From the NCBI GenBank assembly GCA_002412925.1, contig DHVZ01000027.1:47664-111663 (forward strand): a stretch of 64,000 bases of DNA, read 5' to 3'. This DNA comes from Anaerolineales bacterium UBA5195 (lineage in GTDB: Bacteria > Chloroflexota > Anaerolineae > Anaerolineales > Villigracilaceae). The notes beneath the pieces were generated by a model. That model was not told the origin of the DNA. It worked only from the letters and a program-made list of their open reading frames with translations, and searched no databases. The translations under genes were made by a program, and so were the position numbers. How positions within the stretch are numbered: position 1 is the stretch's first letter; each line of letters begins with the position of its first letter. Positions 33,301 to 41,955 of the stretch are shown here, piece by piece.

Positions 33301-34425
33301 ATGCGTGGAGGATTCTGGCGATATTTTGATTTCTGGTTATTGGGGGCTGTGACAATCCTGGTCATTATTGGCATTACCATGATTCGCTCGGCGCTGGCGG
33401 GGAATATTGAGTTAACCGTCACAACCCCTTTGGTCAATCGTCAGATCATCTTTGCCCTGATCGGCTTTGTGCTCCTAATTATCACATCTGCCATAGATTA
33501 TCGGCTCTGGTCTTCAATGAGCAATACCCTCTATGTGGGCATTATTATCGTTCTTGTTTCGTTGAATATCATTGGCGCGGCTTTGTTTGGCTCTGCCCGT
33601 TGGTTTCGCACAACGCTTGTCTTTATTCAGCCATCTGAATTTGCCAAGCTGGTGCTGATTTTATCGTTAGCGCATTTTTTTGCCCGGCATATTCACCAGA
33701 TGAGCGAACCGAAATGGACATTCCGCAGTTTGCTCATGGCGATGGGTATCACTGTCTGGGTTTTGTTGCAGCCAAACTTGAGCACTTCGATTGTTTTGAT
33801 TGTGCTCTGGTTTGTCTTGTTGTGGATGTCTGGATTGCCGCTCAGGCACCTGCTTGGATATAGCCTGGCCGGGATACTCGGCATTATTATCACATTCCCG
33901 GCATTGGTACAGGCTGGCATTCTTCAGGAATACCAGCTTCGACGAATTATGAACTTTATTGCTCCTGATCCGAATGCCCGATATGGCGATATTTACAACA
34001 TCCAGCAGGCGTTGATCTCGATTGGCTCAGGCGGCTGGTTTGGGCAAGGCTACGGGCACGGCACCCAGGTGCAGTTGCGTTTTTTGAAGGTACGCTGGTC
34101 TGACTTTATTTTTTCCACAACCGCCCATGAGCTTGGTTTTGTGGGCGCGATCTTAATCATCGGGCTGATCGTGTTTATTGTGGTGCGCTGCCTGTGGGCG
34201 GCGCGTATTTCCCGTGATACCTATGGCGCTTTGATTTCTTATGGTGTCGCGACGCTAATCGCCTTCCAGGCGATTGTCAATATTGGCGTCAATCTGAACC
34301 TGATGCCTGCTACTGGCCTGACGCTACCTTTCGTCAGCTATGGAGGCAGTTCACTGGTGGCTAATATGATTGCCATTGGGTTGGTCGAAAGCGTCATTAT
34401 GCGCCACAAAGCGCTGGAATTATAA
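33301..34425 (+). CDS. rodA: RodA peptidoglycan polymerase (SEDS family)
   Basis: A 374-residue SEDS protein with about ten helices. Family landmarks include RWFRTTLVFIQPSEFAKL, the catalytic-site Asp region QPNLSTSIVLI, RIMNFIAPDPNARYGDIYNIQQALISIGSGGWFGQG and LNLMPATGLTLPFVSYGGSS. It polymerises lipid II together with PBP2. I use the ATG at 33301; a GTG at 33277 is an alternative. Linkage to mreBCD and mrdA favours RodA over FtsW. Confidence 0.92.
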   Translation: MRGGFWRYFDFWLLGAVTILVIIGITMIRSALAGNIELTVTTPLVNRQIIFALIGFVLLIITSAIDYRLWSSMSNTLYVGIIIVLVSLNIIGAALFGSARWFRTTLVFIQPSEFAKLVLILSLAHFFARHIHQMSEPKWTFRSLLMAMGITVWVLLQPNLSTSIVLIVLWFVLLWMSGLPLRHLLGYSLAGILGIIITFPALVQAGILQEYQLRRIMNFIAPDPNARYGDIYNIQQALISIGSGGWFGQGYGHGTQVQLRFLKVRWSDFIFSTTAHELGFVGAILIIGLIVFIVVRCLWAARISRDTYGALISYGVATLIAFQAIVNIGVNLNLMPATGLTLPFVSYGGSSLVANMIAIGLVESVIMRHKALEL

Positions 34426-34441
34426 AATTTTGGAGGTTTGA

Positions 34442-35923
34442 GTGACCGATTCCCCTGTTCGCGTGCGCTTTGCGCCGTCCCCCACCGGACGTATGCACCT
34501 TGGCGGTGCCCGCACCGCGCTTTATTGCTACCTGCTCGCCCGCCGCACTGGCGGAACATTTATCCTGCGCATCGAAGATACCGATCGCAAACGCTTTGTC
34601 GAAGGCGCTGAACAGGAATTGATGGATGGTTTGCGCTGGCTGGGGTTGGAATATGATGAAGGCCCTGACATCGGCGGCCCGTATGGACCTTATCGCCAGA
34701 CGGAGCGCCAGGAAACTTACCAGAAATGGACCAGGGAGTTGGTTGAAAGCGGCCATGCCTATTATTGTTTCTGCACATCTGACCGGTTGGAGAAAGTCCG
34801 CCAGGAACAGCAGCAGCAGAAACTCACGCCGCGTTACGATGGCACCTGCCGCCGCCTCGACCCTGACGAAGCCCGCCGCCGCGTAGCTGCCGGGGAGAAA
34901 CACGTTGTCCGCTTCAAGATGCCCCACGAAGGCCAGACCAAAGCTGTGGATTTGATGCGCGGCGAAATCACTTGGGATAATAAAGAGTTTGACGATTCCA
35001 TCATCCTGAAATCGGATGGGCTGCCGACTTATTATCTTGCCGCCATGGTGGACGATTATGAGATGAAAATCACCCACGTCATCCGCGGTTCGGAGTGGCT
35101 CTCCACCTTTCCATTGCATGTCAATATCGTCCGCGCCCTGGGTTGGCCCGAGCCGGTCTGGATGCACCTGTCAATATTTTTGAAACCGAGCGGCAAGGGC
35201 AAAATGTCCAAACGCGAGGCGGGCACGGCGCTCAGTGATGGTCATTCCACTTTTGTCACCGACCTGCAGAACCTTGGGTACATTCCCGAGGGTGTGCTCA
35301 ACTGGATTGTGCTGATGGGCTGGGGTGTGGCTGAAGACGATGTGATGAACCTTGACCAGATGGTGCAGCGTTTCGATATCAACCACCTGACGGCTTCGCC
35401 AGCTGCTATCAACTTTGCGAAGCTCGACCACTTCAACGGGACGCATATCCGCCTGCTGACGATCGAGGAACTGGCCGGGCGCACCAAACCTTTCTTCGAA
35501 AAAGCGGGCTATGCCGTAGATGACGCCAAATTATTGCGGATCATCCCGCTGATTCGTGAGCGCCTGGTCACGTTGGATGACTGTCTGCCGTTTGCGGGCT
35601 GGTTCTTCCACGAGACGGTCGAGCCAATCCCGGCAGAATTGGCCGCCAAGGGCCTGACACCCGCTCAATCTGCCGAGGTGGCGCGCAAAGCCTGTCAGAT
35701 CCTTGAATCCCTGCCAGAAATCACTCACGTGGCCGCTGAAGGCCCCCTGCGTCAATTTATTGAGGAGTCAGGCCTCAGCCCAAACCAGGTCTTTGGAATC
35801 CTGCGTGTGGCCGTCACGGGTCAGACGGTCAGCCCGCCGCTCTTTGAGAGCATGGAAATTGTCGGCCGCGAGACTGTACTGGAGCGAGTGCGGAAGGCGA
35901 TAGAGATTTTGGAGAAGATGTAA
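34442..35923 (+). CDS. gltX: Glutamyl-tRNA synthetase
   Basis: A 493-residue class I synthetase. The HIGH-type motif is PSPTGRMHLGGARTAL near 10-25 and KMSKR is at about 256-260 (GKGKMSKREAGTAL). It charges tRNA-Glu. As a GlnRS gene lies next to it, the enzyme may be discriminating, but this cannot be read from sequence by eye. The GTG start follows GGAGG by eight bases. It ends just before a bidirectional hairpin shared with glnS. Confidence 0.96.
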   Translation: MTDSPVRVRFAPSPTGRMHLGGARTALYCYLLARRTGGTFILRIEDTDRKRFVEGAEQELMDGLRWLGLEYDEGPDIGGPYGPYRQTERQETYQKWTRELVESGHAYYCFCTSDRLEKVRQEQQQQKLTPRYDGTCRRLDPDEARRRVAAGEKHVVRFKMPHEGQTKAVDLMRGEITWDNKEFDDSIILKSDGLPTYYLAAMVDDYEMKITHVIRGSEWLSTFPLHVNIVRALGWPEPVWMHLSIFLKPSGKGKMSKREAGTALSDGHSTFVTDLQNLGYIPEGVLNWIVLMGWGVAEDDVMNLDQMVQRFDINHLTASPAAINFAKLDHFNGTHIRLLTIEELAGRTKPFFEKAGYAVDDAKLLRIIPLIRERLVTLDDCLPFAGWFFHETVEPIPAELAAKGLTPAQSAEVARKACQILESLPEITHVAAEGPLRQFIEESGLSPNQVFGILRVAVTGQTVSPPLFESMEIVGRETVLERVRKAIEILEKM

Positions 35924-35927
35924 CCAA

Positions 35928-35956
35928 GTAGGGGCGAAGCATTGCTTCGCCCCTAC
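35928..35956. terminator. GTAGGGGCGAAGC palindrome acting as bidirectional terminator
   Basis: Arms GTAGGGGCGAAGC (35928-35940) and GCTTCGCCCCTAC (35944-35956) are perfectly complementary around ATT, between convergent gltX and glnS. On the plus strand a short pyrimidine-rich tract follows. This palindrome type is widespread as a repeat in environmental bacterial genomes, so it is probably a captured repeat. Confidence 0.75.
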
Positions 35957-35959
35957 GCA

Positions 35960-37669
35960 TTAACCTTTTTTCTGTTCCTTCGCCCAGCTATCCTTCAATG
36001 TCACCGTCCGGTTGAAAACCAGTTTATCGGACTGACTGTCGGGGTCGACACAGAAGTAACCGGTGCGTTCGAACTGGATCTTGTCTCCAGCCTGGGCTTT
36101 GGCCAGTTCTGGTTCAACAAAGCAGTCCTCCAGCACCTCCAGCGAATTGGGGTTGACGATGCTCTCCAGATCATCGCCCACATCGGGGTTTTCGAGCGTG
36201 AATAACTGCTCATAGAGACGCACTTCCGCTGGAACGGCGTGCTGCGCCGAGACCCAGTGGATGGTCGATTTAACCTTGCGCCCGTCCGGGGCATCGCCGC
36301 CGCGTGTGGCGGGGTCATAGGTGGCATGGACTTCGATCACATTCCCGGACTCGTCTTTGATCACCTCGGTGCAGCGTACCAGATAGGCGTAGCGCAGGCG
36401 CACCTCGTTGCCCGGATACAAACGGAAATACTTGGGCGGCGGGGTTTCGCGGAAGTCGTCCTGCTCGATGTAAAGCACCTTCGAAAACGGCACCTTGCGC
36501 GTCCCAGCGGAGGGATCCTCGGGGTTGTTGATCGCCTCCATCTCCTCGCTCTGGCCCTCCGGGTAGTTGTCGATCACCAGCTTGAGCGGTTTGAGCACCG
36601 CCATGCGCCGCAAGGAGCGCTTGTTTAGGTTATCGCGGATGACAGCCTCAAACTGAGCCATTTCGACCCAACTATCGTTTTTCGTTTCGCCGGTGCCGGT
36701 CACGAAGTCGATGATTGCTTCGGGAGGCACGCCGCGCCGCCGCAGGCCGCGCAGGGTTGTCAGGCGCGGATCATCCCAGCCGCGCACCACACCCGTTTCG
36801 ACAAGTTTGCGCAGTTTGCGCTTACTCATCATGGCGTAGGTCAGGTTCAGGCGTGAAAATTCGATCTGACGGCTGGGGAAGGCTTCCAGTTTTTGCAGAA
36901 ACCACTCATAGAGCGGGCGGTGAATGATGTATTCGTTGGAGCAAAGCGAATGAGTCACGCCCTCCATCGAATCGTTCTGGCCGTGCGACCAATCGTACAT
37001 TGGGTAAATATGCCACTTGTCGCCGGTGCGGTGATGGTGGGCGTTCATGATCCGGTACATGACCGGGTCGCGCAGCAGGGTATTAGGGTGTGTCATATCA
37101 ATTTTGGCGCGCAGCACACGGCTACCCTCAGGGAACTCGCCGTTTTTCATACGTTCCAGCAGTTCGAGATTTTCCTCCGCCGGTCGGTTGCGCCAGGGGG
37201 AATTTACGCCAGGCTTGAGGGCAGATTCAGTCTCGCTCCACTTCGTGCCCTTGGGCAGGGTTCCGCGCCCGATGCTCATCTCCTCCTGGCTTTGGTCGTC
37301 CACGTAGGCCAAACCGAGCTTGACCAGGCGGACAGCCCACTCGTAGAGCAGGTCGAAATAGTCGGAGGCAAAGGTTACTTTTGCCCATTGGATCCCCAGC
37401 CAGCGCGCATCCGCTTCGATGGCCTCGACAAATTCGATCTCTTCTTTGGCAGGGTTGGTGTCGTCGAAACGCAGGTAGAGTTCCCCGCCAAATTCTTTGG
37501 CAGTGAAATAGTCAATCAGGAAGGCTTTGCAGTGTCCGATATGCAGGTAGCCGTTTGGCTCGGGTGGCAGGCGGGTACGAACGTAGTTAAAGCGGCCATT
37601 TTTCAGGTCTTCGGCCACTGCTTCGCGGATAAACGCGGGCAGGCGGGTGCTGGTTTCGTTGTTTTCCAT
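35960..37669 (-). CDS. glnS: Glutaminyl-tRNA synthetase
   Basis: A 569-residue class I synthetase. PPEPNGYLHIGHCKAF holds the HIGH motif and TYAMMSKRKLRKLV the KMSK-like loop. The C-terminal beta-barrel anticodon-binding region (about 350-560) includes KVLYIEQDDFRE and RLYPGNEVRLRYAY. It makes Gln-tRNA directly, which reduces or removes the need for the Glu-tRNA amidotransferase route. The ATG at 37669 is set by AAAGGAAC; an in-frame extension upstream lacks a binding site. A TATAAT at 37769 to 37764 (minus) is the likely promoter. Confidence 0.95.
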   Translation of the reverse strand: MENNETSTRLPAFIREAVAEDLKNGRFNYVRTRLPPEPNGYLHIGHCKAFLIDYFTAKEFGGELYLRFDDTNPAKEEIEFVEAIEADARWLGIQWAKVTFASDYFDLLYEWAVRLVKLGLAYVDDQSQEEMSIGRGTLPKGTKWSETESALKPGVNSPWRNRPAEENLELLERMKNGEFPEGSRVLRAKIDMTHPNTLLRDPVMYRIMNAHHHRTGDKWHIYPMYDWSHGQNDSMEGVTHSLCSNEYIIHRPLYEWFLQKLEAFPSRQIEFSRLNLTYAMMSKRKLRKLVETGVVRGWDDPRLTTLRGLRRRGVPPEAIIDFVTGTGETKNDSWVEMAQFEAVIRDNLNKRSLRRMAVLKPLKLVIDNYPEGQSEEMEAINNPEDPSAGTRKVPFSKVLYIEQDDFRETPPPKYFRLYPGNEVRLRYAYLVRCTEVIKDESGNVIEVHATYDPATRGGDAPDGRKVKSTIHWVSAQHAVPAEVRLYEQLFTLENPDVGDDLESIVNPNSLEVLEDCFVEPELAKAQAGDKIQFERTGYFCVDPDSQSDKLVFNRTVTLKDSWAKEQKKG

Positions 37670-37805
37670 AATGAGTTCCTTTTGGCGTATAATTTCAAAA
37701 TATCCATCGGTCGAGTAGCGCTGAATGATCACTTCGACATGCAACATAACAAACTAATGAAGGCGTATTATAACAAACTACGTTAGCCAGATAGGAGCGA
37801 CCTTG

Positions 37806-38144
37806 ATGAAACAATCCAACGATTTTCTCGGCACTTATTTCGACCCCGATTCTGTTTTGAAGTTGTCCAGGTTGGCTGTTCTCTTTTCCTGGATTGTGGT
37901 GGTTGTCTACGGATCGCAATTTGCCCTGTCAGTGCTGGTATACTTCTTGCAGCTTGTGCGCGGGCAGAATTACGGTCTCGGCCCGACTGATTACGTCCAG
38001 CAGCTTCTTTGGCTTGTGGAGCAGCCTTTCAGGGGGGTGGTATATTTTGTCGCCCTGCAGGCCCTGGGCAAAATATTGTTGATGTTCATGGATATCGAAG
38101 TCAATACCCGCCGCGCCGCCCGTGCAAATCAGAAGGAAAAATAG
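37806..38144 (+). CDS. Small membrane protein, unknown function
   Basis: A 112-residue protein with two clear membrane helices (about 19-45 and 78-97) joined by a loop containing RGQNYGLGPTDYVQQLLWL. It ends in a basic tail. I do not recognise the family; DUF4282-like two-helix proteins are similar in build. AGGAG precedes the ATG. It stands between divergent glnS and the tRNA-Gln gene. Confidence 0.65.
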   Translation: MKQSNDFLGTYFDPDSVLKLSRLAVLFSWIVVVVYGSQFALSVLVYFLQLVRGQNYGLGPTDYVQQLLWLVEQPFRGVVYFVALQALGKILLMFMDIEVNTRRAARANQKEK

Positions 38145-38199
38145 CCTGGCACTTGCCTGATTTGCGCGGGCATGTTAGAATACTGCCCGCTCGACTAAT

Positions 38200-38270
38200 T
38201 GGGGGCTCGTCTAACGGCAGGACGATTGACTCTGGATCAATTAGTAGTGGTTCAAATCCATTGCCCCCAG
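38200..38270 (+). tRNA. tRNA-Gln (anticodon CUG)
   Basis: A 71-base cloverleaf: acceptor TGGGGGC paired with GCCCCCA, D-stem GTCT/GGAC, anticodon stem ATTGA/TCAAT with loop CTCTGGA (anticodon CUG), T-stem AGTGG/CCATT with loop TTCAAAT, discriminator G. The weak T1-A72 pair and G73 are identity elements of bacterial tRNA-Gln. CCA is not encoded. It lies about 530 bases from the glnS start. Confidence 0.95.
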
Positions 38271-38275
38271 CCTGC

Positions 38276-38301
38276 AAAATCTCCCGGAAACGGGAGATTT
38301 T
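38276..38301 (+). terminator. Terminator after tRNA-Gln
   Basis: AAAATCTCCCG (38276-38286) faces CGGGAGATTTT (38291-38301) around GAAA, with a continuing T-run, five bases after the tRNA end. Confidence 0.88.
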
Positions 38302-38370
38302 TGTTTAAAACGGCTGGCGCTCCGATTGAACCTGCAAAACAAACTGGTTGAAAAGCCATCCGTCCCGATA

Positions 38371-38414
38371 AAAACAACGAGCGCGCGCCTCACTTGGCGC
38401 GCGCTCGTTGTTTT
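38371..38414. terminator. Strong terminator downstream of secF
   Basis: Nineteen-base perfect arms (38371-38389 and 38396-38414) with a GC-rich GAGCGCGCGCC core and A/T tails on both strands. It ends secF on the minus strand and would also stop plus-strand read-through. Confidence 0.9.
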
Positions 38415-38427
38415 TTCTCTGAGCCTT

Positions 38428-39354
38428 TTATGCTGCGACTCCGCTCTTTTCACCGCGCTTGAACCAGGTCTGCCACTCGCGATTTTCCCAGACCACCAGG
38501 ATCGGGGCGGCGATAAAAATGGATGAGTAAGTACCGCAGAACAGACCGACCAGCAAGATCACGGAAAATTCTTGCAAGGTGACTCCGCCGAAAAGCGCAA
38601 GCGCCAGGAGCAGGAATTCGACTGTCATCAATTGGGTGTTAATCGATCGTTGCAGGGTCTGGATAATCGAATGATTAACCAGGGTCTCGAAATCCAGCTT
38701 GCGCAGGATGCCGGCATTTTCGCGAACGCGGTCAAAAACCACAATTTTGTCTTGCACCGAAAAACCAATGACGGTCAGCAGGGCTGTCAAAAAGAGCGCG
38801 TCCATCTCCCATCCGAACAGGAGTGCTCCGATCCCGGCGACGCTGACAACAACAGCCACATCATGAATCATTGCAAGAATGGCGCACACACCATAACGGA
38901 CAGCGTGAGCGATCCCGCGGAAAGTCCAGGTAATGTAAGCGACGACCACCAGAGCGGCCACGGCAACTGCCAGCGCGGCTCGCGAGGCAACCTGGGCACC
39001 AATTGCCGGGCCTACGCTATCGAAGCGTTCGACCAGCACTTTGCCGCCAAAACGGGCTTCCATGCCAGTAATGATTTTTTCGCGCATGGGGTCATCCAGG
39101 AATGTGGAGCGAATCAAGATGTGACCCGTGTCGGTGGTCTGCACCTGGGTATCTTTCACACCCAGAGATTCATATAGGGCAATCACTTCGGCGGGTTGGG
39201 GGTTGATCCCGGATTCCATCCGAATTTCCAGCAGGCTGCCGCCGGTAAAATCAAGAGCGAGCGGTAAACCGCCAATTAACAAGATCAGCAAGCCGGGGAC
39301 GATAATAAGCAGCGACAGGCTGAAAAACAGGTAACGTTTTCCAAGTAGGTTCAT
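38428..39354 (-). CDS. secF: Protein-export membrane protein SecF
   Basis: A 308-residue SecF with six membrane helices and the first extracytoplasmic domain. Landmarks are ALDFTGGSLLEIRM near 32-45 and TVIGFSVQDKIVVFDRVREN in the fourth helix region. With SecD it uses the proton gradient to pull proteins out of the SecYEG channel. It follows secD by 15 bp. Confidence 0.95.
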   Translation of the reverse strand: MNLLGKRYLFFSLSLLIIVPGLLILLIGGLPLALDFTGGSLLEIRMESGINPQPAEVIALYESLGVKDTQVQTTDTGHILIRSTFLDDPMREKIITGMEARFGGKVLVERFDSVGPAIGAQVASRAALAVAVAALVVVAYITWTFRGIAHAVRYGVCAILAMIHDVAVVVSVAGIGALLFGWEMDALFLTALLTVIGFSVQDKIVVFDRVRENAGILRKLDFETLVNHSIIQTLQRSINTQLMTVEFLLLALALFGGVTLQEFSVILLVGLFCGTYSSIFIAAPILVVWENREWQTWFKRGEKSGVAA

Positions 39355-39369
39355 GTTTGTATCCTTAGA

Positions 39370-40752
39370 TTAGATGCCAAACCAAAAGGCAATGTTTTTA
39401 ATTTTGAAGATGCGCAGAGCCAGCGGCAAGAGAGTCCGGGTGACATAGATGGCTGTAAAGAGAGAAATCATGACACCCAGCGCCAGGGTCAGTGAGAAGC
39501 CCTTGACGATGGTCGCCCCGAAAGCGCTGCCGAACCAGAAAAGGATACCTGAGGTAATCAGGGTGGCGAAGTTCGAATCCAGGATGGATGAACGTGCTTT
39601 GGTCCAACCAAATTCGATGGATTGTTCCAGTGTGCGCCCGTTGCGGATTTCTTCCTTGATACGCTCGAACATCAGGATGTTGGCATCCAGGGCTGAGCCT
39701 GTCGAAAGCAGGAACCCGGCAATGCCCGGCAAGGTCAGGGTCACCGGGATGTACCTGAATACGGCATAGGCAATCGCTGCATAGAAAAGAATTGCTAGAT
39801 TTGCGACAATCCCGGGCATGCGATAGTAGATACCCATGAACAACATGACGATGACCATGCCAATTGCCCCTGCGATCATGCTCTTGCGCAGGGAGTCTTC
39901 GCCCAGGGTCGGGCCAATGATGCGGGTTTCAACGATTTTCAGCGGGATGGGCAGCGAACCATAGCGCAGTTGTACTGCGAAGGCGTTGGCTTCTTCAATT
40001 GTAAATTTTCCGGTGATAATGCCTTCCCCGCCTGTGATTGCGCTGTTGATGCTGGGGCTTGAAATCACTTTTTTATCGAGCACAATGGCCAAAATTTTAC
40101 CGACATTTTTGGAGGTGTGCTCACCAAACACTTTTGAGCCTTCGCTTGAAAGCGTAAAATTAATCTGGTACCCGCCAAGTTCGGCTGGCGTCACCTGGAC
40201 CGTTTTCAGATCAATGCCCGTCATAACGGTATGGTAAACCTTCTCTTCAGGGGCAGGGGTCTCACCCTCCGCAAGGGGTACCGCAGTTTCAACGGGGGCT
40301 CCCGCTGGATTAAAGTCGGTTTTGATGGTCGCGTCTGGTTCGAAGTATTGCTCACCAGTATCGACAAATTCCAGCAAACCTGTTTGCTGGATGGTTTCCA
40401 AAACGGCGCTTGCATCTTGCACGCCAGGAAATTCGCCCACGATGCGCCGGTCACCCGCAACTTGGATGACATTTTCTGAGACTCCCAGAGCGTTGGTGCG
40501 GTTTTGAATAATGGTGCGGGCAACTTCCATGGCCTGTGCGTCAATTTTTGCATCTGCAGGCAGGTCGGCCTCCAGCAAGACTTGCACACCGCCGCGCAGG
40601 TCGAGACCCAGGCGGGGCTCTACGTTGCGTGTGAAAATGGTTTTTGAATTAAAAGGGTTAACTATGCTGATGGTATTGTTCAGGTTGATCCACAGGGCAA
40701 GTGCGATCAACACGAACATAACGATCAGGGTGGTGTACGGACGACGATTCAT
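39370..40752 (-). CDS. secD: Protein-export membrane protein SecD
   Basis: A 460-residue SecD. The first helix is followed by LGLDLRGGVQVLLEADL, a large extracytoplasmic P1 region (about 60-270) and five helices with STGSALDANILMFERIKEEI. The ATG at 40752 has TGGAG ten bases upstream. A minus-strand TATAAT at 40815-40810 is the probable promoter, giving a leader of about 50 bases. Confidence 0.95.
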   Translation of the reverse strand: MNRRPYTTLIVMFVLIALALWINLNNTISIVNPFNSKTIFTRNVEPRLGLDLRGGVQVLLEADLPADAKIDAQAMEVARTIIQNRTNALGVSENVIQVAGDRRIVGEFPGVQDASAVLETIQQTGLLEFVDTGEQYFEPDATIKTDFNPAGAPVETAVPLAEGETPAPEEKVYHTVMTGIDLKTVQVTPAELGGYQINFTLSSEGSKVFGEHTSKNVGKILAIVLDKKVISSPSINSAITGGEGIITGKFTIEEANAFAVQLRYGSLPIPLKIVETRIIGPTLGEDSLRKSMIAGAIGMVIVMLFMGIYYRMPGIVANLAILFYAAIAYAVFRYIPVTLTLPGIAGFLLSTGSALDANILMFERIKEEIRNGRTLEQSIEFGWTKARSSILDSNFATLITSGILFWFGSAFGATIVKGFSLTLALGVMISLFTAIYVTRTLLPLALRIFKIKNIAFWFGI

Positions 40753-40809
40753 GTACCGGTCTCCAGTCATAAAAATACCAGCCAGGGGCTGGCTTAATGG
40801 CAGTGAAGG

Positions 40810-40815
40810 ATTATA
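40810..40815 (-). promoter_or_regulatory. -10 box of the secDF operon
   Basis: TATAAT on the minus strand, with TCTGAA 17 bases upstream as a weak -35. Confidence 0.45.
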
Positions 40816-40845
40816 CCGCTATTTTTGTTCTCTTCAGATTCAAGT

Positions 40846-40885
40846 TTGCTGGGTTCTCTGGGAATCTCCGTGGCAAAACCCCGTA
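40846..40885 (+). repeat. Dispersed repeat copy 3
   Basis: GGGTTCTCTGGGAATCTC followed by CGTGGCAAAACCCCG, the same pattern as the minus-strand copies at 24501-24540 and 25521-25560. It lies between the secD promoter region and the end of the channel-like gene. Confidence 0.6.
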
Positions 40886-40894
40886 ATTTGCAGG

Positions 40895-41953
40895 TTAATC
40901 ATTATCGTGAATCAGGTGGCTTAACTGTTCTGGCCCTCCTAAAATGGCAATCATATCCCCGCCTTTCAACAAGCGGCTGTCGGTCGGGTGCATTTCCGAA
41001 TGATGGTCGTAGCGCACAAAGACGATATTGAGATGGTAATTGTCTTCCACGAACCCGACTGTGCGGCCGGCCAGTGTCGAATCGTGGTTGATGGTCATGC
41101 GCGCCAGGCTTAACTGCTGGCCTTCCACTGAAATCGGGTTGGTCACATCCATCCCGGCAGCGGCGGCTGCAAAAACCGGGGCAGCCATTTCGGTGGCGCT
41201 CAGTGCGGTAAAACCGAACTGGTCGTGCAGGGCATGGGCAAAGTCTTCATCGAAAATACGGATGACCACTTGAATATCAGGGTTATAGCTGCGCGCCTTG
41301 AGCGCAATTTGCAAATTGGCCGAGTCATTCTGCGAACACAGGATGATGGTCTTGGCGGAGGCAATGCCTGCAGACTCCAAGGCAGCCGGGCGGGTGGCAT
41401 CATCCTGAATGACCGGGATGCCCATATCCTGGGCTGACTTGAACAGGTCTGCGCTGGGGTTCAAGTCGATTACCACCACGCTCTCGTCCATTTCGGCGAG
41501 TTTGCTTGCCACGCGAAAGCCCAGGTGACCCAGGCCAACCAGGATGGTATGTTTGCTGAAAGTTGAAGCGACTGCCATTTCCCACTCCTTGTTGCGTGCG
41601 CGCCGGTTGAACAACAGAATGCCAAAATCTGCCAGGCCCTGGGCCAGGGTTCCCAGCCCGACCAGCGGCATCAGGAAAAAAAATACTTGCATGATTGGGT
41701 GCGATGGGAAATTGCCGCTTGATTGCAGGAAGGTCAGAGTCAACATCAGGTAGATGGCTTCAGCCCAACTGCCCAGCGGTTCTTTCAATTCGATGGCAAT
41801 CAAGAAATACAGGCTGCCCAACCCAAGAACTGCCAGCGCAAAGAATGATACCGGGCCGCGGAATTCATTCAGCAGCAATGACGTATCGCGTGCGCTGGCT
41901 TTCCATTTGCGCGGGATATATTCTGACAGGTGGCGTTTGCGCTTTGCTACCAT
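40895..41953 (-). CDS. Ion-channel-like protein: pore region plus RCK (TrkA-N/TrkA-C) domains
   Basis: A 352-residue protein. Two membrane helices flank a pore-like segment (about 30-110), then a Rossmann RCK domain opens with ILVGLGHLGFRVASKL at about 137 and a TrkA-C domain ends the chain. In K+ channels the filter is TVGYG; here the aligned stretch reads FLQSSGNFP, so K+ selectivity as known is not expected. It could conduct another ion or act as a sensor. Its start lies two bases after the stop of the phosphatase gene, so the two are coupled. Confidence 0.8.
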   Translation of the reverse strand: MVAKRKRHLSEYIPRKWKASARDTSLLLNEFRGPVSFFALAVLGLGSLYFLIAIELKEPLGSWAEAIYLMLTLTFLQSSGNFPSHPIMQVFFFLMPLVGLGTLAQGLADFGILLFNRRARNKEWEMAVASTFSKHTILVGLGHLGFRVASKLAEMDESVVVIDLNPSADLFKSAQDMGIPVIQDDATRPAALESAGIASAKTIILCSQNDSANLQIALKARSYNPDIQVVIRIFDEDFAHALHDQFGFTALSATEMAAPVFAAAAAGMDVTNPISVEGQQLSLARMTINHDSTLAGRTVGFVEDNYHLNIVFVRYDHHSEMHPTDSRLLKGGDMIAILGGPEQLSHLIHDND

Positions 41954-41955
41954 TT

